Both the position numbers and the translations under genes were made by a program. This document shows positions 1 to 6,923 of a stretch of DNA of 25,233 nucleotides, piece after piece. Source of the DNA: Flavobacterium sp. UBA6195 (GTDB lineage: Bacteria > Bacteroidota > Bacteroidia > Flavobacteriales > Flavobacteriaceae); contig NZ_DITB01000121.1 in the NCBI RefSeq assembly GCF_002422095.1, forward strand, positions 1-25,233, given 5' to 3'. The first letter of the stretch is position 1. Every line of letters starts with the position of its first letter. The notes under the pieces were generated by a model. The model was given only the letters and a program-made list of their open reading frames with translations, was not told the origin of the DNA and made no database searches.

Positions 1-167
1 GCCGTACGAAGCGCCAAATTAGCCTTGTACATAAATCCTTTATCACCTTTAAAACTCACCACACGTGTACCGATTTCCACATGTTGCGCGCCAAGAATTT
101 GCAATTCTTTAGCTAATATTTCTTCAAAACCAAAGAAGGTTTTGGCCGTCATTTTAAAATTTTCCAT
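1..167 (-). CDS. THUMP-domain class I SAM-dependent RNA methyltransferase, N-terminal fragment
   Basis: This is the first 55 codons of a gene that runs off the left edge of the window. The peptide starts MENFKMTAKTFFGFEEILAK and continues to a segment ending FMYKANLALRT. That N-terminus is typical of the RlmL/YpsC-like THUMP methyltransferases of flavobacteria, which are often labelled putative N6-adenine-specific DNA methylases but are thought to modify 23S rRNA guanosine. Only the ferredoxin-like/THUMP entry region is present, so neither the Rossmann fold nor the catalytic motif can be checked. The ATG at 167-165 is preferred; a second in-frame ATG lies five codons in. A TATTTTTG -7 element lies upstream on the same strand. 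The family call rests on recognising the N-terminal sequence. Confidence 0.75.
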   Translation of the reverse strand, partial: MENFKMTAKTFFGFEEILAKELQILGAQHVEIGTRVVSFKGDKGFMYKANLALRT

Positions 168-230
168 TCTACAAATTCAAGTTCAATTGCAAAAATCAAT
201 TGCAATCGTAATAATTAGGGTATTCTTGTG

Positions 231-238
231 CAAAAATA
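231..238 (-). promoter_or_regulatory. Putative -7 element for the THUMP methyltransferase gene
   Basis: Read on the minus strand this is TATTTTTG, an exact match to the Bacteroidota -7 consensus TAnnTTTG. It lies about 64 nt upstream of the ATG at 167. I see no TTG -33 element at standard spacing, so support is moderate. It is 3 bp from a divergent -7 element. Confidence 0.45.
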
Positions 239-241
239 CAT

Positions 242-249
242 TAAATTTG
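242..249 (+). promoter_or_regulatory. Putative -7 element for the SAM methyltransferase gene
   Basis: TAAATTTG matches TAnnTTTG exactly. Transcription would start near 256, downstream of the possible TTG start at 254. This favours the ATG at 278 as the translation start. No well-spaced -33 TTG is seen: the nearest, at 226-228, is 13 nt away, shorter than usual. Confidence 0.5.
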
Positions 250-277
250 CTACTTGAATGAAACGAAATCAGAATTA

Positions 278-1042
278 ATGTCAGATAACAACAATAAATC
301 ACAATCCATAGGAAATCAACCTGCCTCAAACTGGTTTGAATCTTGGTTTGATACTAAATACTATCACATCTTATACAAGGAACGCAATGACGAAGAAGCG
401 CAATTGTTGATGGACAATTTAACGCATTATTTGAATCTTCCCGAAGCGGCTAGAATCTTAGATTTGGCTTGCGGAAAAGGACGTCATGCGATTTATCTGA
501 ATTCCTTAGGTTTTGATGTAACCGGAATTGATTTATCAGAAAACAGCATTAAGGAAGCCTCGCAATTTGCCAATGAAAAACTGCATTTCAAAGTGCACGA
601 CATGCGCGAAACGTGTAACGAAAAATACGATGCTATTTTCAATTTGTTTACGAGTTTTGGCTATTTTGAAGACGATGCTGATAATTATAAAACCATCAAA
701 GCCATTCACAACAGTTTAACCGAAACCGGTTTTGCGGTTATTGATTTTATGAATGCGGATTTTGTAATTGAAAACTTAGTGGCTGATGAAGTAAAATCGG
801 TTGACGGAATTGATTTTCATATACAACGTTATTATAAAGACGGACATATATTCAAAGAAATTTCGTTTGAAGACGAAGGTCAAAACTATCATTTTACCGA
901 GAGAGTACAAGCCCTTCGCTTAGAAGATTTCGAAAAAATGATGGAGGAAGCCGGTATTTATCTTTTAGATATTTTTGGCGATTATAAATTGCGAAAATTC
1001 TATAAAAACCAATCAGAACGTTTAATCATGATTTTCAAATAA
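278..1042 (+). CDS. Class I SAM-dependent methyltransferase (Methyltransf_25-like)
   Basis: A 254-residue protein with a seven-strand Rossmann methyltransferase core. Motif I is visible as ILDLACGKGRHA near residues 60-71, where the glycine-rich loop binds S-adenosylmethionine. The acidic residue that contacts the SAM ribose is in GIDLSENS near residue 85. An N-terminal WFESWFDTKYYH stretch is usual in flavobacterial members. The family covers small-molecule and some protein or tRNA methyltransferases, and nothing here shows the substrate. I chose the ATG at 278 because the in-frame TTG at 254 overlaps the expected transcription start. The stop overlaps the next start codon (TAATG), so this gene and the ZIP transporter are probably translationally coupled. 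Confidence 0.85.
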   Translation: MSDNNNKSQSIGNQPASNWFESWFDTKYYHILYKERNDEEAQLLMDNLTHYLNLPEAARILDLACGKGRHAIYLNSLGFDVTGIDLSENSIKEASQFANEKLHFKVHDMRETCNEKYDAIFNLFTSFGYFEDDADNYKTIKAIHNSLTETGFAVIDFMNADFVIENLVADEVKSVDGIDFHIQRYYKDGHIFKEISFEDEGQNYHFTERVQALRLEDFEKMMEEAGIYLLDIFGDYKLRKFYKNQSERLIMIFK

Positions 1043-1776
1043 TGCAATATATTATCACCTTTTCAGCCGTAATTATTGGCTTTTTATTTGCGTTGGTACT
1101 AAAACCACAAAAAAAGAAAAACATCAAATTGTTGTTAGCGTTCAGTGGTGCGTTTTTACTTTCGCTAACCGTTTTACACTTACTTCCTGAGTTATTCAGT
1201 GAAGGACATAATCATATTCACGAAGGAGAAGAAGTGCATGCCAAGTTACCTGTTGGCGTTTTCATTATGATTGGAATTCTTTTCCAAATCTTACTAGAAT
1301 TTTTCTCAAAAGGTGCCGAACACGGACACGTTCACGTGCATACCGACGAGCATAATGAATTGCATCAGATACCTTGGTTGTTGTTTATTAGTTTGTGTAT
1401 TCATGCCTTATTAGAAGGTTTTCCTATCCACAACAATCACAATTTAGCCTATGGAATTGCGGTTCACCACTTACCTATCGCTATCATTTTGACCTTATTT
1501 TTTGTAAATGCCAAAATGAACAAAATGATGATTTTTGCTTTCATGTTTACTTTTGCTTTAATGACTCCGATAGGAACATTTTTAGCGGAACAAATGCATT
1601 TTGCTCAACATTACTCAAAAGAAATTTCGGCAGTTGTAGTGGGAATTTTGTTCCATATTTCATCAACAATTATTTTTGAAAGTAATGAAGGACACAAATT
1701 CAATTTGGCTAAAATCACCATGATTGTATTTGGTTTTGTTTTGGCTTATATAATTGAAATGGGACATTCGCATTAA
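1042..1776 (+). CDS. ZIP family divalent metal transporter
   Basis: A 244-residue polytopic inner-membrane protein with about seven to eight hydrophobic segments, which is normal for ZIP proteins (they import Zn2+ and sometimes Fe2+ or Mn2+). The family's metal-binding helices are visible: HALLEGFPI (His121, Glu125) and GIAVHHLPIA (His142, His143). Two histidine-rich loops, at about residues 56-66 (GHNHIHEGEEVH) and 94-108 (HGHVHVHTDEHNELH), are typical cytoplasmic or periplasmic metal-collecting loops. The C-terminus also ends in HSH. The gene starts inside the stop codon of the methyltransferase, so it shares that transcript. The family call is firm; the exact metal is not determined. Confidence 0.92.
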   Translation: MQYIITFSAVIIGFLFALVLKPQKKKNIKLLLAFSGAFLLSLTVLHLLPELFSEGHNHIHEGEEVHAKLPVGVFIMIGILFQILLEFFSKGAEHGHVHVHTDEHNELHQIPWLLFISLCIHALLEGFPIHNNHNLAYGIAVHHLPIAIILTLFFVNAKMNKMMIFAFMFTFALMTPIGTFLAEQMHFAQHYSKEISAVVVGILFHISSTIIFESNEGHKFNLAKITMIVFGFVLAYIIEMGHSH

Positions 1777-1811
1777 TCGTAAATCAACATAAAACATAAG
1801 TACTTTTTACT

Positions 1812-1819
1812 TAAATTTG
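1812..1819 (+). promoter_or_regulatory. Putative -7 element for the PH-domain gene
   Basis: TAAATTTG, an exact TAnnTTTG match, lies 22 nt upstream of the ATG at 1842. It suggests that the PH-domain gene and murQ have their own promoter separate from the ZIP transcript. No obvious -33 TTG is seen. Confidence 0.5.
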
Positions 1820-1841
1820 AAGAACATTTAAAACAATTGAT

Positions 1842-2222
1842 ATGGGGATTTTTTCTGCCTTACTTGGAAATGCAGGTGCTGTAAATCAAGAAACTTTAGT
1901 AAAAGATTACGGTAAATTATTAATTACAGGTGAAGAAATTGAATTGGGTTTCAAATTGATTCGCGATACTTTTATTTTTACCAACAAACGATTAATTCTA
2001 ATTGAAAAACAAGGTATTACCGGTAGCAAAATTGAATATAAATCCATTACTTACAAAAGCATTTCACGTTTCAGCGTTGAAACTGCGGGTACATTTGACT
2101 TAGAAGCCGAATTGAAAATTTGGGTTTCAAGTGAAGTACATCCAAGTGTGGTGAAGCAATTTAATAAATCTGTCAATGTGTATGATGTTCAGAATGTTTT
2201 GGCACATCACGTTTTAAAATAA
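1842..2222 (+). CDS. Bacterial PH-domain protein (bPH_1 family)
   Basis: A 126-residue soluble protein. The pattern is that of the bacterial pleckstrin-homology family PF08000: a central DTFIFTNKRLILIEKQGITG segment (about residues 44-63), then alternating beta strands (KSITYKSISRFSVETAG) and a C-terminal helix ending in the HHVLK region. In these proteins the beta-barrel forms oligomeric rings in some crystal structures; a biochemical role is not established. There is no signal peptide or membrane segment. The gene ends 4 nt before murQ, so the two are probably cotranscribed, but no functional link is evident. Confidence 0.85.
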   Translation: MGIFSALLGNAGAVNQETLVKDYGKLLITGEEIELGFKLIRDTFIFTNKRLILIEKQGITGSKIEYKSITYKSISRFSVETAGTFDLEAELKIWVSSEVHPSVVKQFNKSVNVYDVQNVLAHHVLK

Positions 2223-2226
2223 TAGT

Positions 2227-3045
2227 ATGAATTTTACCAAGACTACTGAACAAGCTTCCAAATACGAACATTTAGAAAAAATGTCGGTTACTGATTTGTT
2301 GACCAACATCAACAATGAAGACAAAACCGTTCCGTTAGCCGTTGAAAAAGCGTTACCACAAATTGAAAAACTAGTGACAGAAATTGTTTCGAAAATGAAA
2401 CAAGGCGGTCGTTTGTTTTACATCGGTGCAGGAACTTCGGGCCGTTTAGGAATTGTAGATGCTTCGGAATGTCCGCCTACTTTTGGGGTTCCGTTTGATT
2501 TGGTAATTGGAATTATTGCAGGTGGCGATACGGCGATTAGAAAAGCAGTAGAATTTGCCGAAGACGACCGAGCACAAGCGTGGAACGACTTACAACAATG
2601 GAAAATCAATGAAAACGATGTTGTAGTTGGAATTGCCGCTTCGGGAACTACGCCTTATGTGATTGGTGGTTTAGAAATGTGCAATCAAAATAACATCAGC
2701 ACCGGAAGTATCAGTTGCAATGCGGAAAGTCCGTTATCGAAAACCGCTAAATTTCCTATTGATGTGGTAGTTGGACCAGAATTTGTAACCGGAAGTTCTC
2801 GCATGAAAGCTGGAACCGCTCAGAAATTGGTTTTAAACATGATTTCGACAGCCACTATGATTCAATTGGGAAAAGTAAAGGGAAACAAAATGGTGGATAT
2901 GCAATTGAGCAACACCAAATTAATTGACAGAGGAACTCGAATGATTATGGACGAAATTCCTGTAAGTTATGAAGAAGCCAATCAATTGTTAAACACCCAT
3001 GGAAGTGTTAGAAATGCGGTAGATTTTTACAATAACAACAAATAA
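2227..3045 (+). CDS. murQ: N-acetylmuramic acid 6-phosphate etherase MurQ
   Basis: A 272-residue SIS-domain lyase that cleaves the D-lactyl ether of MurNAc-6-phosphate to give GlcNAc-6-phosphate and D-lactate in peptidoglycan recycling. Family signatures are clear: IGAGTSGRLGIVDASECPPT (about residues 66-85), in which Glu81 corresponds to a catalytic-region glutamate of E. coli MurQ (Glu83), and the second glutamate at 112 in EFAEDDR (E. coli Glu114). The sugar-phosphate segment GIAASGTTPYVIGGL and the SSRMKAGTAQKLVLNM motif follow. E. coli MurQ is about 298 residues, so this copy is slightly short at the C-terminus, as in other flavobacteria. No anmK, murP or nagZ lies alongside. Confidence 0.96.
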   Translation: MNFTKTTEQASKYEHLEKMSVTDLLTNINNEDKTVPLAVEKALPQIEKLVTEIVSKMKQGGRLFYIGAGTSGRLGIVDASECPPTFGVPFDLVIGIIAGGDTAIRKAVEFAEDDRAQAWNDLQQWKINENDVVVGIAASGTTPYVIGGLEMCNQNNISTGSISCNAESPLSKTAKFPIDVVVGPEFVTGSSRMKAGTAQKLVLNMISTATMIQLGKVKGNKMVDMQLSNTKLIDRGTRMIMDEIPVSYEEANQLLNTHGSVRNAVDFYNNNK

Positions 3046-3053
3046 AATATACC

Positions 3054-3518
3054 ATGAAACCATTCTTTTTACTATTAGCATTCGTAAGTTTTTCATTCTC
3101 ATTTGCACAAAAATTAGAATATAACGGAGGTAAAATTTTTCAAGATGGAGTACAATTATCTTCGTTTGAAACTAAAAAAACAATGGAAACCGATTTAAAA
3201 GCGTTGCATTTATTCAAAAAAGCAAAAACTAAGGAATCTCTTGGTGGATTTTTATTAGGATTGGGAATTGGGGGAACTGCTGCTGATTTAGTAATGGGAT
3301 TAACTTCAGATGTGAAATATCCAACAGTAATTACGTATGCTGGTGTGGGTTTAATGGCTGTTTCTATTCCTATTTTATCTGGAAGAAAGAAATTAGTACA
3401 AGAAAGTGTTGACCTGTATAATTCTGGTATTCAAGATCAAAAGAAAACCTTAGGCGACAATTTTGAATTACATATTGTTACTAATTCCAATGGTATTGGA
3501 CTTCAAATTAATTTCTAA
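3054..3518 (+). CDS. Secreted or membrane-associated hypothetical protein
   Basis: A 154-residue protein of unknown function. It begins with a clear Sec signal (MKPFFLLLAFVSFSFSFAQ), probably cleaved around residues 18-19. The mature part holds two glycine- and alanine-rich hydrophobic stretches, near residues 63-80 (SLGGFLLGLGIGGTAADLVM) and 91-108, which could form a membrane hairpin, followed by a polar segment and a beta-like C-terminus. It starts 8 nt after murQ, and its stop overlaps the next start (TAATG), so it sits in a tight operon with murQ and the DUF6095 gene. I do not recognise a named family. Confidence 0.75.
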   Translation: MKPFFLLLAFVSFSFSFAQKLEYNGGKIFQDGVQLSSFETKKTMETDLKALHLFKKAKTKESLGGFLLGLGIGGTAADLVMGLTSDVKYPTVITYAGVGLMAVSIPILSGRKKLVQESVDLYNSGIQDQKKTLGDNFELHIVTNSNGIGLQINF

Positions 3519-3751
3519 TGGCAACAGATAAAAACATATTAGCAAAAGGAGTAAAATATTTGGCAGGTGCTTTGCCTTTGTTATTTCTTGGACCTGTGAT
3601 TATCAACAGTGCGTTCAAAAATGAAAAACATCCTTTATATCCCTACATATTAGCATTAGGAATTATTATTGCTTTAACCGCAATGTTTTTGATTTATAAA
3701 GGAATTATGACTTTAGTTAAAAGCTTATTTGATAGTGATAAAAACAATTAA
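3518..3751 (+). CDS. DUF6095 family small inner-membrane protein
   Basis: A 77-residue protein with two predicted membrane helices: about residues 16-31 (AGALPLLFLGPVIINS) and about 43-62 (YILALGIIIALTAMFLIYKG). A short charged tail, FDSDKNN, follows. Its arrangement and sequence resemble the flavobacterial DUF6095 family, whose function is unknown. Its start codon overlaps the stop of the preceding secreted protein, so the two are likely coupled. The DUF assignment is from memory of the family. Confidence 0.75.
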   Translation: MATDKNILAKGVKYLAGALPLLFLGPVIINSAFKNEKHPLYPYILALGIIIALTAMFLIYKGIMTLVKSLFDSDKNN

Positions 3752-3791
3752 TAACAATATTAATCCTGAAGTGTCGGGACAAAAATCAATT

Positions 3792-4178
3792 ATGAAATCC
3801 AAAATACAATATTCGATTTACAGTTTACTTTTGCTAACAATACTAACTTCTTGTTACAATCAAGAACGCAATTGTAAAGATTTTAAAACCGGAAAATTTA
3901 CTTCTGAAACCGAAATCGAAGGCAAAAAATATACGAGTACTTTTGAACGTAATGATTCCATTCAAATAGAAACCTATGAAGGAAAAATCGATACGTTTAA
4001 AGTAAGATGGACGAATGATTGCGAATACATTATGCAAAATACTCATCCGAAAAATAGAGAAGAGAAAAAAGCAGTTCAAATGAAAATTTTGACTACGAAT
4101 GCTAACTCTTATACATTTGAATATTCTTTTGTAGGAGATTCAAAAAAGCAACGCGGGACTGTAACAAAACTAAACTAG
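3792..4178 (+). CDS. Small lipoprotein of unknown function
   Basis: A 128-residue predicted lipoprotein. The N-terminus has a lysine-containing n-region, a leucine-rich core and a lipobox ILTSC, with the lipidated cysteine at residue 21. The mature domain is rich in beta strand and charge, with phrases such as NCKDFKTGKF, STFERNDSIQIETYEGK and KVRWTNDCEYIMQN. This resembles a conserved Flavobacteriia family of small lipoproteins. I chose the ATG at 3792 because it begins the signal peptide; an in-frame upstream extension to 3729 overlaps the DUF6095 gene and lacks signal character. As I recall, some database entries for this family carry the name DNA topoisomerase IV, for which nothing in the sequence gives support. 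Confidence 0.8.
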   Translation: MKSKIQYSIYSLLLLTILTSCYNQERNCKDFKTGKFTSETEIEGKKYTSTFERNDSIQIETYEGKIDTFKVRWTNDCEYIMQNTHPKNREEKKAVQMKILTTNANSYTFEYSFVGDSKKQRGTVTKLN

Positions 4179-4213
4179 CCAACGTATAACAAGTTTTAAA
4201 CTAAAACACAAAA

Positions 4214-4987
4214 ATGGAAGTATTTTTAAATCCCGATGCTTGGATAGCACTTTTAACCTTAACATTTTTAGAAATTATTCTAGGTATCGATAACATTATT
4301 TTTATTTCGATTGTTACTGGAAAATTACCACAAGAAAAACGTAAAAAAGCTACTAGAATAGGATTATTCTTAGCTATGTTTATGCGTATTGCATTGCTAT
4401 TCGGAATTACCTTATTAATTGCCATGAAAGCGCCATGGTTCAGCTTTGACTTTGGTTGGTTCTCAGCCGACATTACAGGTCAAGCTTTAATTTTATTATT
4501 AGGAGGCTTGTTCTTAATTTATAAAAGTACCAAAGAAATTCACGAAAAAGTAGACCACAAAGGTGAAGAAGAGAAAGAACTTAAAACTTCTGCAGCTAAA
4601 TCATTTGCAAGTGTGATTGGTCAAATTCTACTTATCGATTTAATTTTCTCAGTAGACAGTATCTTAACAGCTGTTGGTATGACAAACGGTATCGAAGGTG
4701 CCTTAGTAATTATGATTACTGCTGTTGTAATTTCTGTAGGAATCATGATGTTATTTGCAGTTCCAGTTGGAAATTTCGTAAATGCAAACCCATCGATCCA
4801 AATTTTAGGTCTAGCTTTCTTAATTCTAATCGGATTTATGTTAATTACTGAAAGTATGCATTTATCGAATGCGCAATTAGCAGGGCAACATGTGGGAGCA
4901 GTTCCTAAAGGTTATCTGTATTTTGCAATTGCTTTTTCATTAGGAGTGGAATTTTTAAATATGAAAATGCGTAAAAAAGCACATTAA
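4214..4987 (+). CDS. TerC family integral membrane protein
   Basis: A 257-residue polytopic membrane protein with about seven hydrophobic helices, matching TerC/YkoY-type proteins, implicated in metal (Mn2+) efflux or tellurite resistance. Diagnostic features are the acidic motif in the first helix (LEIILGIDNIIFISIVTGKL, residues 19-38) and the paralogous acidic motif in the second half (IDLIFSVDSILTAVGMT, about residues 140-156). These Asp/Glu residues lie within the membrane. A charged cytoplasmic loop of about 20 residues (HEKVDHKGEEEKELK) separates the halves. No cystathionine-beta-synthase or CorC domain is attached. The metal is not shown by the sequence. A strong terminator follows. 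Confidence 0.92.
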   Translation: MEVFLNPDAWIALLTLTFLEIILGIDNIIFISIVTGKLPQEKRKKATRIGLFLAMFMRIALLFGITLLIAMKAPWFSFDFGWFSADITGQALILLLGGLFLIYKSTKEIHEKVDHKGEEEKELKTSAAKSFASVIGQILLIDLIFSVDSILTAVGMTNGIEGALVIMITAVVISVGIMMLFAVPVGNFVNANPSIQILGLAFLILIGFMLITESMHLSNAQLAGQHVGAVPKGYLYFAIAFSLGVEFLNMKMRKKAH

Positions 4988-5047
4988 GATTAGGAACGAA
5001 TGGTTCGGGACATACCGGCGGTCCATTTTCCTGCTATACATTACAAT

Positions 5048-5086
5048 AAAAAATGGTCACTTCGAGAACCTCAGTGACCATTTTTT
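5048..5086. terminator. Bidirectional intrinsic terminator between the TerC gene and fhs
   Basis: A 14-bp perfect inverted repeat (arms 5048-5061 and 5073-5086) with an 11-nt loop. The arms are AAAAAATGGTCACT and its complement, so each strand's hairpin ends in a U-tract. It lies between two convergent genes and can stop transcription from either side. Confidence 0.9.
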
Positions 5087-5142
5087 ATTTTCATTCCTAT
5101 CAGGGTTAGATGGGAATCGTATTATTTACTTGTGCCAAAATA

Positions 5143-6816
5143 CTAAGACAATCCCGTAATTCTTCCTTCGTTGTCAATATCAATTCGTTCCGCATTTGGA
5201 ACTGCTGGCAAGCCTGGCATTCGCATTACTTCACCTAAAAGCGGCACAATAAAGCCTGCCCCACTGGCGATTTCAAACTCACGAACCGTAATATCAAAAT
5301 TTGTTGGGCGACCAATTAATTTCTCATTATCAGAAAAACTTGCTGGTGTTTTCGCCATACAAATAGAAAAATGACCAAATCCTAAATCACTAATCATTTT
5401 TAACTGCGATTTCGATTTTGGAGAAAACTCTACTGAATTCGCACCATAAATATTTTTAGCAACTACATTAATTTTATGCTCAATACTATCCGAAGGTTGG
5501 TACAACGGTTTATAATTCGCAGTTCCTTTTTCGATTTCTTCCACTACTTTTTGCGCTACTTCAGCTGAACCTTTTCCGCCTTGAGCAAAAGCGGTACTTA
5601 CAATTGCAGTTACACCTTTAGTCGCACATAATTCTTTCAATTTATCATATTCCGCTTGCGTATCATCTGGGAAAGCATTGATACAAACCACAGGATTCAA
5701 TCCAAATTGTTGCATGTTTTCAATGTGTTTTTCCAAATTGCAGAACCCTTTTTCAATAGCTGCTACATTTTCCGTTTTAAAATCTTCTGCAACTAATCCG
5801 GCATGATGTTTAATCGCTCTAATTGTAGCCACTAAAACAACAGCATCGGGTTTCAAACCACTTTGTTCGCATTTGATATGCAAGAATTTTTCCGCACCTA
5901 AATCGGCACCAAAACCGGCTTCTGTTACTACGTAATCGCCTAATGATAATCCCATTTTTGTAGCAATAGCTGTATTAGTTCCTTGTGCAATACTAGCAAA
6001 TGGTCCGCCATGTAAAATCGCTGGATTTCCGTCTATGGTTTGCACTAAGTTAGGTTTAATTGCATCTTTCAATAACGTTGCCATGGCTCCTACTACATTC
6101 AAATCGCGAGCGAAAATAGCTTTTCCATCTAACGTTTTTCCAACAAATATATTTCCTAATCGGAATTTCAAATCTTCTAAATCTTTTGCCAAACATAAAA
6201 TCGCCATCACTTCTGAAGCGGGTGTAATATTGAAACCATCTTCTCGCATAGTTCCATTAGCTTTCGCTCCTACTCCAATAATAATCTGACGTAAAGAACG
6301 GTCGTTCATGTCCATTACACGTTTCCATGCAATTGATTTTGGATCCAGATTTAAAGAATATTTCGTGTTTTGCAGATTGTTATCAATCACCGCTGAAAGC
6401 AAGTTATTTGCCTTTTCAATTGCCGAAAAATCACCTGTAAAATGCAAATTGATATCCTCCATTGGTAACACTTGTACATAACCACCACCAGCAGCGCCAC
6501 CTTTTAACCCAAAAACAGGTCCAAGCGAAGGTTCACGTAAAACCGCAATCGCTTTTTTACCGATGTAATTCAAACCATCCGTTAAACCGATAGACATCGT
6601 AGTTTTCCCCTCACCATATTTCGTTGGCGACATGGCAGAAACTAAAATCAGTTTTCCTTTTGGGTTTTCTTGTTGTAAGTGTAAAGGTAATTTGGCTTTG
6701 TACTTGCCATAAAATTCTAAATCGTCTTCTGATATGTTGATTTTTTTGGCAATATCTTTAATGTGAGACATTGTTGCGTTTTGTGCAATTTCAATGTCTG
6801 ATGGAAATGTTGACAT
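5143..6816 (-). CDS. fhs: Formate--tetrahydrofolate ligase
   Basis: A 557-residue enzyme that makes 10-formyl-THF from formate, ATP and THF, feeding purine synthesis and one-carbon metabolism in the cytoplasm. The ATP-binding loop is SPTKYGEGKTT at residues 63-73, followed by the family segments REPSLGPVFGLKGGAAGGGY and FTGDFSAIEKANNLL. The C-terminal TGEVMRMPGLP-like region is seen as LLGEVMRMPGLPAVPNAERI. Length and motif order match bacterial FTHFS (about 555-560 residues). The start ATG is the only sensible one. The gene is flanked by terminators on both sides, suggesting a single-gene transcript. Confidence 0.97.
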   Translation of the reverse strand: MSTFPSDIEIAQNATMSHIKDIAKKINISEDDLEFYGKYKAKLPLHLQQENPKGKLILVSAMSPTKYGEGKTTMSIGLTDGLNYIGKKAIAVLREPSLGPVFGLKGGAAGGGYVQVLPMEDINLHFTGDFSAIEKANNLLSAVIDNNLQNTKYSLNLDPKSIAWKRVMDMNDRSLRQIIIGVGAKANGTMREDGFNITPASEVMAILCLAKDLEDLKFRLGNIFVGKTLDGKAIFARDLNVVGAMATLLKDAIKPNLVQTIDGNPAILHGGPFASIAQGTNTAIATKMGLSLGDYVVTEAGFGADLGAEKFLHIKCEQSGLKPDAVVLVATIRAIKHHAGLVAEDFKTENVAAIEKGFCNLEKHIENMQQFGLNPVVCINAFPDDTQAEYDKLKELCATKGVTAIVSTAFAQGGKGSAEVAQKVVEEIEKGTANYKPLYQPSDSIEHKINVVAKNIYGANSVEFSPKSKSQLKMISDLGFGHFSICMAKTPASFSDNEKLIGRPTNFDITVREFEIASGAGFIVPLLGEVMRMPGLPAVPNAERIDIDNEGRITGLS

Positions 6817-6883
6817 GTTGTTGTGTTTTAATTTAGGACGAAATTAAGTGTTTTATTTGGAGTGAAAAATGATAAAAGTCAAT

Positions 6884-6916
6884 AAAAAAACCTGCAAAGT
6901 AAAAAACCTTGCAGGT
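6884..6916 (-). terminator. Intrinsic terminator downstream of parC
   Basis: An 8-bp stem ACCTGCAA/TTGCAGGT (arms 6909-6916 and 6890-6897) is followed on the minus strand by a run of seven T (6890-6884 read as the complement). It begins 8 nt after the parC stop codon and isolates parC from fhs. Confidence 0.85.
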
Positions 6917-6923
6917 CAGAATT

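Noticed and set aside
254..277. Upstream TTG start (254) for the SAM methyltransferase
   Set aside because: A TAAATTTG -7 element at 242-249 puts transcription start near 256, so the TTG would be outside or at the edge of the transcript. The ATG at 278 is preferred.
3843..4079. Open frame on the minus strand opposite the small lipoprotein
   Set aside because: It is a shadow of the lipoprotein gene, with no start context, signal peptide or family signature.
5171..6289. Plus-strand frames opposite fhs
   Set aside because: They are antisense to conserved FTHFS coding sequence and have no independent support.
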